Counted from the stretch's first letter, positions 43,871 through 54,196 are shown. The stretch is 64,000 bases of DNA from Evansella cellulosilytica DSM 2522 (GCF_000177235.2 NC_014829.1:4092001-4156000), one strand, 5' to 3'. The notes: a model not told the origin generated them from the sequence alone. Numbers and translations are program-made.

Positions 43871-45124
43871 TTAACCTTCTAAGTTTTCACTATGCAGCTT
43901 ATCAGTTTCTCCCCTTAACTTTTGATTATCAAAAACTTTAAAGAATGGATACCAGATGATAAATGCGATCGTTAAATTTACTAATAGTAACATAATCGCT
44001 TGAAAACTCGGGCTAATAATGAAGGTTGAAATACCAAATGGTAAATACCAGAGATGCATGACTGATTGTGGAATATCTACTATCCCAACATTTAAAATAA
44101 TATAGGTTACGGTTGGTAACATGATCCCATTTAACCACATTGGCACCATAAGTATCGGATTAAACGCGATAGGCGTTCCGAAGATCACCGGTTCATTAAT
44201 ATTAAAATAGGATGGTGTAATCGTTACCTTTCCGAGCGCCTTTAAGTGTTTAGATTTCGCAGAGACTAACATTAGGATGACGAGTGGTAGTGTCGACCCC
44301 ATTCCACCGAACCATATCCAAGCGATTAAAGTTTCCATTACGTGAATGTTGTTTGGAGATAACCCTTGGCTGACGAGTATTGAATTCTGTTCGACTCCAG
44401 CAATCCAAATTGGAAATAAAATTGGGAACAGCGCCCATGGACTAATACCAAAAGAGTACAGGAAAACACAAATAAAAGTAATAAATACAAAGCCGATAAA
44501 GCTTTGTCCTATTTTATTTAACGGTTCGAAAGCGCTTAAAATTCCACTATATAGATCAAAGCTGCCTACAATGGTCAACAACCAGCCAGTTACTAGCAGG
44601 AATAATATTGGTAATATCGTATCAAACCAAACGATGATAAAATCTGGTAGAGAGCTTGATTTTTTAAAAAATGAAAATTTACTGAACTGGTAAAACACGA
44701 ATCCAACAAATATTCCGACGAAAAGAGACACGAACATTCCGTTAGCGCCAAAACGTTCGAATGCAAATGTTATTGTACCTTCTGTAAATTCAGGTGCTAA
44801 CAGCATGAGGAACAAAGCTACTCCAGTAAGGGCCGCTACAAGTCGACGATCTTCTTTCTGAAGCTTATCCATGATGTAATACGGTGCTAAAAAGGCAATA
44901 AACAAACTGATAAGCCCGAAGGAAAAATCACTTATCGGATGCAAATTGGGCATGCCCGGTATATAATCATTTAATATTGAAATAAGAGTGATAAGAGACC
45001 CGACAAGTATGAGTGGTAAAACGCCAGTTATCGCTCCTTGTATAGCAGCTACCCATGGATTACGAGTCACCTTATTCATTCTAGGTGCAAATGACTCATT
45101 CATCCATTCAATAATCTTCTTCAT
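43871..45124 (-). CDS. PTS EIIC permease, cellobiose/lactose family, without IIA or IIB neighbours
   Basis: 417 residues, about ten membrane segments, with the family motif NINEPVIFGTP that carries sugar-binding residues. The CelB/LicC group takes up beta-glucosides or chitobiose. No IIA, IIB, phospho-glycosidase or regulator gene is adjacent, so it must rely on parts encoded elsewhere or have another role. ATG behind GGGGGAG; a GGACGGTTC repeat starts about 20 bases upstream, close to where a promoter would be. Confidence 0.9.
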   Translation of the reverse strand: MKKIIEWMNESFAPRMNKVTRNPWVAAIQGAITGVLPLILVGSLITLISILNDYIPGMPNLHPISDFSFGLISLFIAFLAPYYIMDKLQKEDRRLVAALTGVALFLMLLAPEFTEGTITFAFERFGANGMFVSLFVGIFVGFVFYQFSKFSFFKKSSSLPDFIIVWFDTILPILFLLVTGWLLTIVGSFDLYSGILSAFEPLNKIGQSFIGFVFITFICVFLYSFGISPWALFPILFPIWIAGVEQNSILVSQGLSPNNIHVMETLIAWIWFGGMGSTLPLVILMLVSAKSKHLKALGKVTITPSYFNINEPVIFGTPIAFNPILMVPMWLNGIMLPTVTYIILNVGIVDIPQSVMHLWYLPFGISTFIISPSFQAIMLLLVNLTIAFIIWYPFFKVFDNQKLRGETDKLHSENLEG

Positions 45125-45711
45125 CTAATTGCTCCCCCCTCTTTCTGGCTAATGAGGCTAATGGGCTAATGGGGACGGTTCTCGTTCGCCGAACTGTTCT
45201 CATTTTCCTTTCATTAACCAAAACTATCATAACTAACCCCCAAAAAATAGCATTGTAATAGAATAAGCGCGCCGTAAGTTTCTTTGAGATTACAATTGTC
45301 TCATATTTTATAGTGCAAGAGAACTATTTGGCAAGTGAGAACCGTCCCTGTTAGCCGTTTAGCAGTTTGGCAAGGAAGGTCCGTCCCTGTTAGCCACTGT
45401 ATTTCATTAAAATGTTCTATCTGGTAAAATATAGAATATAGGTATTTGGTTTCTGCATGGACTCCTGATTATAACAATTTTTTATCAATCTTTGTTCAAA
45501 AAAACAAGGGGTACAAGTTCCATTTAGAATCTTCTACTAAGGTAATGAAGTTAACAGATTCTATGAAGCTATTGAGCAGAAGAAATTTTATGATAAATTG
45601 ATCGATCGGAAGATTCAAAATAGCATCCCTTGAGGAAGCCAAAACTATTGATCTGGTTGATCCCCCTATGTCTATTATGAGTGAGAAACAGTTGGGGAGA
45701 AGGAGGAATTA
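45125..45711. other. Repeat-rich intergenic region with possible coding remnants
   Basis: GGACGGTTC-type repeats lie at about 45140-45200 and 45330-45400 (one variant reads GGTCCGTCC). Between 45430 and 45690, open stretches in two plus-strand frames (for instance WTPDYNNFLSIFVQKNKGYK, then FYEAIEQKKFYDKLIDRKIQ) could be a frame-shifted gene remnant. I recognise no family. Confidence 0.4.
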
Positions 45712-46596
45712 ATGTTTGAAAAAAAATTAATAGTTACTGCTAAGAGCATGATCGTCTATATTGTTTTATTGTTTTTATGGCCTATAATACTTCATATATT
45801 TAGTTTTGAACGGATGGGCGCAGCTTATCAATTAGAGGATTCGTTTATTTTTGTACTTTGGTTTTCCGTGTATGGGCTTCCTATTATTTTGTTGACGGCA
45901 TTTCCGGTAACTGTCTTAGCGGGGTGGATTACTAGGTCGTTGAATGGATTTATTCGAATTTCCGTTAACTTTTTCGTTCATATAGGGGCGGCTATTCTGG
46001 CGAGCGTCATTCTTTTTAAAGGGGAGCATGAAGTCGCTTCTCTTGCAATCGTAGTTGCTGCAGTCTTTTTCATGTTTGATGAGTACCCTCGATATACAAG
46101 TAAAAAAGGTAAGTTTTTGATGAGTATGGTGCCTGTCGTTGTTCTTTTTATTTCACTTATTCCTGTTGGGATACATAACTACCAAGTCTCGATGGAGATG
46201 GAACAACTTGAGCGTAATGGGTTCCCTTCACCTGTTATAAAGATTAACGACAGAGAAATTGAGGTTTCTTTAAATAGAGCAAGTTACGATTCTATTGGAT
46301 TTGAAAATTATCATGTTTTTGATCCATACCTTCTACCTAAGGGGATTTTGCAAGATCCGCAATATGATATATACGAAATCAACGAAGGGGATATAATATC
46401 TCTTTCATTAAATCAAGGTATGGTTAAGAATTTCACAGCAGATATAACGTATATCATGGGAGGTACGATATTTTCGGAAACAATATCCGATAAAAATAAT
46501 AAATTTGTTGTTCCGGATGACTTAGAGCCTCAATCTCTATCGATAGAAATAAACTGGCCACGTCACCAAATGTCGGTAAGTGTAATGGCAAAATAG
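45712..46596 (+). CDS. Multi-pass membrane protein with C-terminal beta domain, unknown function
   Basis: 294 residues. Five membrane segments in the first ~150 residues, then an outside domain of ~140 residues (PSPVIKINDREIEVSLNRASYD ... IEINWPRHQMSVSVMAK). ATG follows AAGGAGGAATT. Fifteen bases after the stop begins a GGACGGTTC repeat. No family recognised; no operon partner. Confidence 0.75.
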   Translation: MFEKKLIVTAKSMIVYIVLLFLWPIILHIFSFERMGAAYQLEDSFIFVLWFSVYGLPIILLTAFPVTVLAGWITRSLNGFIRISVNFFVHIGAAILASVILFKGEHEVASLAIVVAAVFFMFDEYPRYTSKKGKFLMSMVPVVVLFISLIPVGIHNYQVSMEMEQLERNGFPSPVIKINDREIEVSLNRASYDSIGFENYHVFDPYLLPKGILQDPQYDIYEINEGDIISLSLNQGMVKNFTADITYIMGGTIFSETISDKNNKFVVPDDLEPQSLSIEINWPRHQMSVSVMAK

Positions 46597-46616
46597 CTTG
46601 AGTATGTTCAGCTAAT

Positions 46617-46988
46617 GGGGACGGTTCGGAACCAGTGAAAAAGTACTTACACTTATGTGTAGACTAATAAGTATAAAGTTATTTGAATATAGAAGTTGAT
46701 GAGACCTGTGCAAACTCGCTTTCCGCGGGCGGCTGGTGAGCCACCTTCATGCTTTGCATCTACGTAGTCTCACCCCTGCCTTTGCTTCCCGCAGGAACGA
46801 GCGTTACTTCGTCGCCTTATGCTTCGAGTTGTCTCGACGGATACGCTCCAAAGCATATGCTTGTAGAGGAAGAGACAGTTACCTCGCTTGCTCCGGTCTC
46901 ATCAACTCTTTCTCTAATTAGGTACTCTGAATAATAATGCAACAATATATTAATTTTTACGCTTTTTCAGCGGTCTCGGACGGTTCTT
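46617..46988 (+). repeat. Foldback repeat C (long form)
   Basis: Same orientation and length as copy A, about 20 bases after the stop of the membrane protein gene. Small overlapping frames here are chance frames in the conserved core. Confidence 0.85.
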
Positions 46989-47117
46989 GTTCGCCGAACT
47001 TCTTTAATTTCCCCTATACTCACAAACATCTTCATGATTAATAGAATATAGATTTAGCGTACTGCAGTTTCTATGTGATTACAATCGTCTCATTTTTTAT
47101 AGTGCAAGAGAACTATT

Positions 47118-47153
47118 TGGCAAGTGAGAACCGTCCCTATTAGCCTTATAATT
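47118..47153. repeat. Short GAACCGTCC repeat
   Basis: TTTGGCAAGTGAGAACCGTCCCTATTAGCC. The same 50-base neighbourhood (CTCAT-TTTTATAGTGCAAGAGAACTATTTGGCAAGTGAGAACCG) also occurs near 45300-45350, so a longer segment has been copied. Confidence 0.6.
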
Positions 47154-47163
47154 CTTACCTTTG

Positions 47164-47211
47164 AAAAAAAAACGGTTCTTATTTGCCGAGTTATTTGGCA
47201 AATAAGAACCG
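47164..47211 (-). terminator. GGACGGTTC hairpin acting as terminator of the nuclease gene
   Basis: A perfect 15-bp stem (CGGTTCTTATTTGCC / GGCAAATAAGAACCG), nine-base loop, and a run of nine Ts on the minus strand, seven bases after the stop codon. Confidence 0.8.
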
Positions 47212-47217
47212 TCCCCA

Positions 47218-50200
47218 TTAGCTTAGTTGTTTTTTTCTTATGGTTATTGTTGTGTAGCCTATGGTCATGAGGAGTAGGCCGATTAGGATCATATTGTACA
47301 TGTTTGTTGCTGTTGCTGGTAATGTTTCGTCAGTTTCTTCTGTAGATTGTTCCTCAACAGTGACATCTGTTCCAGCTGTTTCTTCATCGTTGTTCGGTGT
47401 TGTTCCTTGCTCTGGATCTTGTTGGCCGCCTTCTGTTGTGTCACCTTGTTCTGGAGCATCTTCTCCTTCTTGTCCAGGTGCTTGATCGCCATCTTGCTCA
47501 GGAGATTCTCCATTACCTGTATCAGGCACATCATTATCTCCATTTTCTTGTGAAGGGTCTTCTTGTTCGGGTCCATCTTCTTCAGTTCCGCCCTCATCTT
47601 CAAGGGATGCGACTGCAAATAAAGCGAACGTACTAAAGTGTGTTGTAGATCCTACAATAAATTGCCCATCATCAGACAGTGTACCTCCATATTCATGGCC
47701 ATGAGCATCTTCACTTACCCATTCCGTCCCATTAAAGTAGAAGATTTTTATATCTTTCGATGTATCGACGTCAGCATTTAACTTAAATGCAATTGAAATT
47801 GGCTCAGTGAAGCTCGTGATTTTTTCTCCATCTTGCCATACGTTAAACGTAAAAATATTACTTAATGCTTGATCGGCATGTGGGAGTGCATCATTATTTT
47901 CTGTCCACGATACAGTGACATCCTTAGAAGAATCTAACGTGCTGACAGGGATTGTTAGTTTTACCCCTGCAGTTTCTAAAGGTAATTCCGTCACATTAAC
48001 TAGTTGATCGGCTGTAAATGATTGTGTTGCCGTACCATCAACGACAGGAACCGTCACAGTTCCACCAGCGTTGATTTCCTCAACAATTGGATCAACCTCA
48101 GGCTCCTCGATAAACAAGCCTTCGTTTCCTGTGAAAACGATGTTGTCGATACGATTCGTACCAAATGTACCTACTGTATTCCCGTTTATAGCAACATCTG
48201 AAGTATTTAGCCATCTAATAAGAACTGACTCATTGTTTTCTACTTCTGCTGGTAAAGCGAGTTGATCGATGACGCCAGAGTTCCAATTGTTCGCAACAAC
48301 AACTTCGCCGCCAGGAACAACACTCCAGTTTTCACCATCAAGGCTATATTGTACTTCAAAATCTCTTGGCCCCGTGTTCGATCCAAACTGACGAGAGGAT
48401 AGCGTAATGTTTTTATAGCCTAAAGTAGAGATGTCTACTACCCAATAGCTTCCCTCTGTCCAACCATTCGCATTAACTGCTCTTGAGTTAGATCCATGAC
48501 CGGCAACGTAACCAGTAATATCAGAACCGACGGTCTCGATTGTTACGCCAGTATTAGCTTCTATACCACCTGTTGCAACTTCTGATTCTCCATCGAAATG
48601 CCAGCTTACTAGCTCGACAATTTCAGGATTGACAGTTAAAACAAATTCCTTCGTTTCTACTAGTTCACCCTTCTGAAGTGTTGCTGTTAAAGTAACAGAA
48701 ACGCCTTCATATAACGGGTTTGTCACTTCACCAGTAGGAGAAATAACTTCTTCATTACTAGATTCCCACGTAATAACAGATCCATAGGAGCCTGTAGTTT
48801 CAAGCATAACGTCTTGTGTCACATTGGCAGCAGAATCACTTCCTTGGAATCCGATGCCTAACGCATTTTTATCCATATCAATCACTTCTTGATCCGTCAT
48901 CTCAAGCGGGGTGTAACCTAAATGCTCTGCTTGTGCTCTTGTGAAAAAGACGCGATATTCCGGTTCAATGATTGCATAGTGGTCAGGTGCCACATATTCT
49001 TTCGTTTTAAAATTACCTACATAGCGTGAAAGTCCCGTGTCGCCACGCTCTCTAGCACGGAACACAAACGGTTCCTCTAAAAGTGGATCTTCAGGGTTGT
49101 AAATGCCTAACTGGTTTTCTCTCGCATATTTTGCTGCTTCAGCATATTCCTCAACTGTATCATCCTCAAACGGATAAATGAAATACGTTGACGCATAGCC
49201 AGCGCGAACCATTTCTAAATTCGTGTTCACACCATCTAACGTAATTACTTCTGCAAGAAGACGACCAAAGCTATCTAATGGTTCTTCCCCTAAACGTATG
49301 GTCACTGTATCGCCTACACTTAACATCGTTTGCATATGTGCAGTTGCATTATCACCGTGACGCATTTGATTTTCATCTAACTCATTATGCACAGCGTGAT
49401 ATGTTTCAGGTGTATCCATGTTTAGAAAACGAACATTCGTCGCACCTAAAATCGGTGTTGCCAATCTAATCGTATCACCATCTGTCACATTAGCGACAAC
49501 CGCTTCGTACTCGCGATTTAATGTCGTCGGCTCATCTCTCTGCTCCGCAAGCTTGACAAAATCAGCGTTACTTCTAGGCAGCACTTGATACGTCGTATTA
49601 AACTGACTGGAAATAGCTGTAACCTCATACCACGTATGCTCTTCTAGCTCAGAAAGGTCAAAGCCTGTGCTTTCCCAAATGCGAATATCTACTGCATCAA
49701 AATCGTCATTAATGATAGAGATTGTCACCCCACCATTAAAGTAATCGTTAATATTACGAATATAGCCTTCAAATTGCACAAGTTGACCTTCATAAGATTC
49801 TGCTAAACTAGCATCCATGTAAGTTGAGAGGTCAATATTTTTCGCTGAAACTTCTTGGTTTCTCTCAAGTACTTCGACGTCCGTCACTGCCAACTGTGTT
49901 ACTTGATTAAATTCTCCAACAGTACCAGTAGCTTTTACAAGGTCTCCTTCTTTTACACTTGGAAAGTCATTGGCGTCAAAACTAAAAAGCTGAATTCCAG
50001 CAGCTTCGTCTTGTATATATAAAGAAAAGTTATTACGATGTAGTAGTCCTTGATCGATGTTCGCAACACCAATCACTGTCACTTCTTCTCCTGACATCGC
50101 GCGCGCATCAGAAATAGATGTATATGTAGGACAGTCTTCATCTCCTGGTACCTCTGGATCCGGCGTCTCGCCAGGTGCACCTGCTTCATCTAATGGGGCC

Positions 50201-50823
50201 GCTTCAATGATGACATCATCTACGCGATTCGTTCCAGCTCCACCTACTGTACCGCCATTAATGGAAACGTCCGATGTGTTTAACCATCTTAAGAAAACTG
50301 TTTCTTGATCATTTACTTCTGTAGGGACTGAAATTTGATTTAATATACCTGTTGTCCAATCGTTCCCAACTTCAAAATCAGCTCCAGGAACGCTCGTCCA
50401 CGTTTCACCGTCTAGACTATACTCTACCGTGAAATCTTTCGGACCTGTATTTGATCCTCTGTGCTTGGAAGAAAAACGAATATCTTCATAGCCTTCCGTT
50501 GTAAACTGTACGAACCAATAGCTTTCTTCAGCTGAATTCCATCCATTAGAATTGAGTGCTCTTGATCCACTTTGGGATCCAAGGACATATCCAGTAGGAC
50601 TAGCACCAGCGATCGAAAATTCTTCGTTTAAGTTCCCTTCAATCCCGCCAGTAGCTAACGGAGTATCTTGATTAAAATCCCACTCTACAAGCGTCACCGT
50701 ATCTGCTTGAATGTCCGCTTGTGCCGACACTGGAACAAATGCAGATAAGATCTGGGAAAAAACTAAAACTAATGCTAAAAATAAAGGTAAAATATTCATT
50801 CTTGATGTGGTTCTATTAATCAT
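47218..50823 (-). CDS. Cell-wall-anchored SNase-type nuclease with duplicated beta-sandwich domains
   Basis: 1201 residues: signal peptide (about 1-35), beta-sandwich A (45-210), OB-fold region (235-425), thermonuclease domain (about 440-585), a linker, an Ig-like domain (about 650-735), beta-sandwich B (740-905, clearly a copy of A), a further beta domain, acidic linker, LPATAT (1168-1173), membrane segment and basic tail. The SNase residues are present: Arg465, Glu473 (DTPET) and Arg521 (FGR). It should degrade DNA or RNA at the cell surface. It resembles B. subtilis YhcR in having OB and SNase parts, but lacks the nucleotidase domain. ATG behind GGAGGGA. Confidence 0.9.
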   Translation of the reverse strand: MINRTTSRMNILPLFLALVLVFSQILSAFVPVSAQADIQADTVTLVEWDFNQDTPLATGGIEGNLNEEFSIAGASPTGYVLGSQSGSRALNSNGWNSAEESYWFVQFTTEGYEDIRFSSKHRGSNTGPKDFTVEYSLDGETWTSVPGADFEVGNDWTTGILNQISVPTEVNDQETVFLRWLNTSDVSINGGTVGGAGTNRVDDVIIEAAPLDEAGAPGETPDPEVPGDEDCPTYTSISDARAMSGEEVTVIGVANIDQGLLHRNNFSLYIQDEAAGIQLFSFDANDFPSVKEGDLVKATGTVGEFNQVTQLAVTDVEVLERNQEVSAKNIDLSTYMDASLAESYEGQLVQFEGYIRNINDYFNGGVTISIINDDFDAVDIRIWESTGFDLSELEEHTWYEVTAISSQFNTTYQVLPRSNADFVKLAEQRDEPTTLNREYEAVVANVTDGDTIRLATPILGATNVRFLNMDTPETYHAVHNELDENQMRHGDNATAHMQTMLSVGDTVTIRLGEEPLDSFGRLLAEVITLDGVNTNLEMVRAGYASTYFIYPFEDDTVEEYAEAAKYARENQLGIYNPEDPLLEEPFVFRARERGDTGLSRYVGNFKTKEYVAPDHYAIIEPEYRVFFTRAQAEHLGYTPLEMTDQEVIDMDKNALGIGFQGSDSAANVTQDVMLETTGSYGSVITWESSNEEVISPTGEVTNPLYEGVSVTLTATLQKGELVETKEFVLTVNPEIVELVSWHFDGESEVATGGIEANTGVTIETVGSDITGYVAGHGSNSRAVNANGWTEGSYWVVDISTLGYKNITLSSRQFGSNTGPRDFEVQYSLDGENWSVVPGGEVVVANNWNSGVIDQLALPAEVENNESVLIRWLNTSDVAINGNTVGTFGTNRIDNIVFTGNEGLFIEEPEVDPIVEEINAGGTVTVPVVDGTATQSFTADQLVNVTELPLETAGVKLTIPVSTLDSSKDVTVSWTENNDALPHADQALSNIFTFNVWQDGEKITSFTEPISIAFKLNADVDTSKDIKIFYFNGTEWVSEDAHGHEYGGTLSDDGQFIVGSTTHFSTFALFAVASLEDEGGTEEDGPEQEDPSQENGDNDVPDTGNGESPEQDGDQAPGQEGEDAPEQGDTTEGGQQDPEQGTTPNNDEETAGTDVTVEEQSTEETDETLPATATNMYNMILIGLLLMTIGYTTITIRKKQLS

Positions 50824-51335
50824 ACTTTCCCTCCTAAAATATTGATCTCAAAAACAACTATTACATTATAACTTAATTTTTATAGATTTATAGGTGTTTT
50901 TTATTAATTTATTGTAAAATTACTTAACATTGACTTAATATTTCTATTTAATGTTCGGGAATTACGGCTAATGGGGACGGTTCTTATTAGCCAAATCCGA
51001 ATTCATTCCAATCTATTTTAGGTGTTTGCAACGCTTTTGATTATTCATAATCGAATAGAATGCTTCCCTTTTTCAAACTGACTTTGGCAACCTCTATTCA
51101 GATCCTTATTTAATAACTATCATTCGCTAAGTTTTCATTGTCGTATTTTCTAAAATAAACTGTGATATTTGATTCTAACAAGATAAAACTAATCAAAGAG
51201 GAGAACATCTCATTAATGAGATGCAGAAGATGTCTCGAGATATTAGAGCTAGCTCCTAGCAATGGCTAACTCGCCACAGTAACAGTAAAAGCCCACTATA
51301 AGGTTATAGTGGGCGCGGGAGGAACAGCTTCTTTT
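50824..51335. other. Intergenic region with short repeat and an orphan leader
   Basis: A GGCTAAT-GGGGACGGTTCTT-ATTAGCC hairpin (50966-50992) and an orphan copy of a lipoprotein leader (51131-51205) ending in a CATCTCATTAATGAGATG hairpin, with no gene between them. Confidence 0.5.
51287..51314 (-). terminator. Terminator of the second MCP gene
   Basis: GCCCACTATA/TATAGTGGGC stem with a four-base loop and TTTT on the minus strand. Confidence 0.85.
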
Positions 51336-52814
51336 TTAAGAGAATGATTTTGTAATTTCTTCTGCACTTTTTGATGTATTATTCATTAATTGTGCAATAG
51401 CTTGATAGTCCTCAGTTAAGTTTTCTATTGTTGCGCTTACCTCTTCTAAGCTTGCTGTTGTTTCTTCAATAATTGCTGCTAATTCAGCAGTCGATCCTTG
51501 TACACCCGTAACCTTAGACTGGGCATTACCTGCTAAATGAGTACTTGTACTCACAGTCTCACCAAGGTGAACTAGCATCGTTTGTATTTTTGCAAAATAC
51601 GTTGTCACTTCATCGGTTGAATTGATCCCTTTAGCAATATAACTATTACAGAGATTGATCTTTTCAAATGCATTTTTATTGCTAGCATTTAACTTAGACA
51701 AGTTTTTCGTTATTTCCTCTGTCGATTCATTCGTTAACACGGACAGCTTTCTAATTTCTTCTGCAACAACAGAAAATCCTTTTCCTGCTTCTCCGGCTCT
51801 TGCTGCCTCAATCGAAGCATTTAATGCTAATAAATTTGTTTGTTCTGTAACATCTGTAATTTTTCCATTCAGCTTGTTTGTTTCAACAATTGTATCTGAT
51901 AAAACTTTAAACGTGCCTTGTAGATCATGCACAATATTTTTTAATGACGTTATATCTTCGTTTAACTCTACTACTTGTTGTTGACCTAGTTCTGCTATTT
52001 GAGTAGATTCCTTTGATTCCTCCACTAGTTCCGTTGATACCGCAGTTAGCTGTTCCATTGATCCCTTTGTATCCACGGAGCTTTCCGATATTTCCGTAAT
52101 ACGTTCTGCTTGGTTTTGACTTCCTACTGATACCTCATTTATTGCAAGCTTCATTTCCTCTTGCGCTTGCAAACTAGTTTGAATTTTTTCATTCACGAGT
52201 TTAATGGAATGCAAAATTTTTGATACATTTGTTTCTAATTGCTGCTTTTGTTCTTCCTTTGTTTTCGCTTCTTTTTCTGATGTGTCAACAAACTGCTGTA
52301 ATTGAGCAAATTGCTTTTTGTTTAAATAAATTAATACGCCTAGTACAAGACCCATGAGAATGTAGATGAAAATTGACATTGTATAGATGCTTTCCAGTAC
52401 TTCCGTTTTGTCTTGATGCAAAGTATTAGCCATTATGATTGTTAATAACCCCATACTATACCCGATTGCAAAAACCTTTATGTTGAAGTGTACCGCTGAT
52501 ATTAATGTCAAAAATATAGCAATTAACACAACATCCGTTGACGGTCCAAATAAAAATAACGATGAAAAGGTAAACACGTAAATGGCAATAATGCTACTAT
52601 ACGGAAAAACAACTGGTTTCTTTATAACTAATTGGAATACTACAAATAATAATATAAAAACTAACAACTCAGATCCGTAAAAAATTACCCGATCCATTCC
52701 ACCTTGAGCTAGTGACCTCAGTAATCCTGTTATTAAAGAAATGGAAAAACTAATTAGCATGAGCAAGTTTTTCTTTTTTACATCCTGTAGCTTCATGTTA
52801 TCTATCGCTGTCAT
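51336..52814 (-). CDS. Methyl-accepting chemotaxis protein with multi-pass membrane sensor
   Basis: 492 residues. About six membrane segments (15-170), a linker coiled coil, no HAMP, and a signalling domain with [21 protein letters not shown] and [15 protein letters not shown]. Same architecture as the receptor at 42211-43707, though the membrane parts are only distantly alike. ATG behind GGAGGT. Signal unknown. Confidence 0.9.
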   Translation of the reverse strand: MTAIDNMKLQDVKKKNLLMLISFSISLITGLLRSLAQGGMDRVIFYGSELLVFILLFVVFQLVIKKPVVFPYSSIIAIYVFTFSSLFLFGPSTDVVLIAIFLTLISAVHFNIKVFAIGYSMGLLTIIMANTLHQDKTEVLESIYTMSIFIYILMGLVLGVLIYLNKKQFAQLQQFVDTSEKEAKTKEEQKQQLETNVSKILHSIKLVNEKIQTSLQAQEEMKLAINEVSVGSQNQAERITEISESSVDTKGSMEQLTAVSTELVEESKESTQIAELGQQQVVELNEDITSLKNIVHDLQGTFKVLSDTIVETNKLNGKITDVTEQTNLLALNASIEAARAGEAGKGFSVVAEEIRKLSVLTNESTEEITKNLSKLNASNKNAFEKINLCNSYIAKGINSTDEVTTYFAKIQTMLVHLGETVSTSTHLAGNAQSKVTGVQGSTAELAAIIEETTASLEEVSATIENLTEDYQAIAQLMNNTSKSAEEITKSFS

Positions 52815-53204
52815 GTTAAACCTCCAAAAAATTTATACTTCTCAACTACTATTTTACTTCATAATTCGACAAAATAATAGATAATATTAGCGAGATTCGA
52901 CATAATTTGACTTTCGGTTAATGGGGACGGTTCTCATTCGCCAAACCCGAAAGCTATCTATGCTTTCTTATTCGATTGACTCGATGGATGTACATATGAG
53001 AAACCGAAGAATAAATTGAGTTTTTAAGCTTACTACAGCTTCAATCATCACTATGACAGCTGAAAGATATAGTCTATCTCCGATGAACACTTTTCACAGT
53101 CCTAAAGACAGTAACCTTATTTTTTCATTGTCGAATATCTTAAAATAAGCTATGATATGTAAGTCTATCAATATAAAAACGATCATAGAGGAGAATACTA
53201 TAGC
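52815..53204. other. Intergenic region before a lipoprotein gene
   Basis: A GGACGGTTC half-hairpin (52918-52943), a hairpin AGCTGTAGTAAGC-type inverted segment near 53025, and the 75-base leader (53121-53195) of the next gene, which has an orphan copy at 51131-51205. Confidence 0.4.
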
Positions 53205-53765
53205 ATGCGTAAAATTTTTCTACTAACTACACTTCTAATTTTTTTAGCAGCATGTAGCAAGACTGACGGGAATATTGAGGATTATGTTCACTTCAATCAT
53301 AGTGTTCCTGAGTTTGATGGTTATGAATTGGCACTTGCTGATGTCTCACCGCGTAAAGGAAATGCAGATTCACTTTCTTTGTATTACTATGATGAATCGA
53401 ACATACCAAGCAATCGAGATACATTAAGTGAAGCAGAGAAAAAAGAAATTAGTGAAGCATATGATATAAAGGCGGTTTATGGTTCATATAGTGACTACAT
53501 TTATCATAGATTACATCTTTATCAACAAAACAAGCCGTTTGAAGATGGATTATTTGGAACGATTGTTACTATCGATAGTCATGATTTCAATTATGCTAAA
53601 GGTGATAGTGATGGTGAACCAATCCTTATCGTTCAAACAGAATATAATGACACATTTTATAGAATGATTCTATTTCTCGATGACGAAGCTACTGATGACG
53701 AAATTGAAGAAATGATAGGCAGCTATTTCTCTGTTGTCTTTGAATACGAAAAAACATCTCATTAA
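53205..53765 (+). CDS. Small lipoprotein of unknown function
   Basis: 186 residues with lipobox LAAC (Cys17) and an acidic alpha/beta domain (EFDGYELALADVSPRKGNADS ... YNDTFYRMILFLDDEATDDEIEEMIGSYF). ATG follows AGAGGAGA. No family recognised. The stop codon lies inside the loop of the terminator hairpin. The same leader without a gene occurs 2 kb upstream, so this gene family was probably once duplicated here. Confidence 0.75.
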   Translation: MRKIFLLTTLLIFLAACSKTDGNIEDYVHFNHSVPEFDGYELALADVSPRKGNADSLSLYYYDESNIPSNRDTLSEAEKKEISEAYDIKAVYGSYSDYIYHRLHLYQQNKPFEDGLFGTIVTIDSHDFNYAKGDSDGEPILIVQTEYNDTFYRMILFLDDEATDDEIEEMIGSYFSVVFEYEKTSH

Positions 53766-53781
53766 TTGAGATGTTTTTTCG
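53747..53781 (+). terminator. Terminator overlapping the lipoprotein stop codon
   Basis: CGAAAAAACATCTCA/TGAGATGTTTTTTCG, 15-bp stem; the loop is formed by the last codons and the TAA. Confidence 0.85.
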
Positions 53782-53788
53782 CTAATGG

Positions 53789-53835
53789 GGACGGTTCTTG
53801 TTTGCCTGCAAGTGTTTGGCAAACGAGAACCGTCC
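53789..53835. repeat. Short GGACGGTTC hairpin repeat
   Basis: GGACGGTTCTTGTTTGCC and GGCAAACGAGAACCGTCC, 18-bp stem with one mismatch and an 11-base loop, joined directly to foldback repeat D. Confidence 0.8.
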
Positions 53836-54196
53836 GGAACCAGTGAAAAAGTACTTACCCTTTAAGTATAGACTAAAATATATAAGGTTATTTGAATATA
53901 GAAGTTGATGAGACCTGTGCAAACTCGCTTTCCGCGGGCGGCTGGTGAGCCTCCTTGATGCTTTGCATCTACGTAGTCTCACCCCTGCCTTTTCTCCCGC
54001 AGGAACGAGCGTTTCTTCGTCGCTAATGCTTCGAGTTGTCTCGACGGATAAGCTTCAAAGAATATGCTCGTAGAGGAAGAGACAGTTACCTCGCTTGCTC
54101 CGGTCTCATCAACTTTTTCTATAATTAGATATATTGAATATTAATACAATAAAATATCAAGATTTCTACTTTTTCAGCGGTCTCGAACCGTCCCCA
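53836..54196 (+). repeat. Foldback repeat D (long form)
   Basis: Same orientation as A and C. Right end TTTTTCAGCGGTCTCGAACCGTCC; here the flanking GGACGGTTC arm is inverted relative to copy A. It ends about a dozen bases from the stop of the convergent serine hydrolase gene. Confidence 0.85.

Noticed and set aside
46736-46934. Small proteins in foldback repeat C and the corresponding frames in A, B and D
   Set aside because: The frames follow the conserved repeat DNA, lack ribosome sites and occur in several frames at once.
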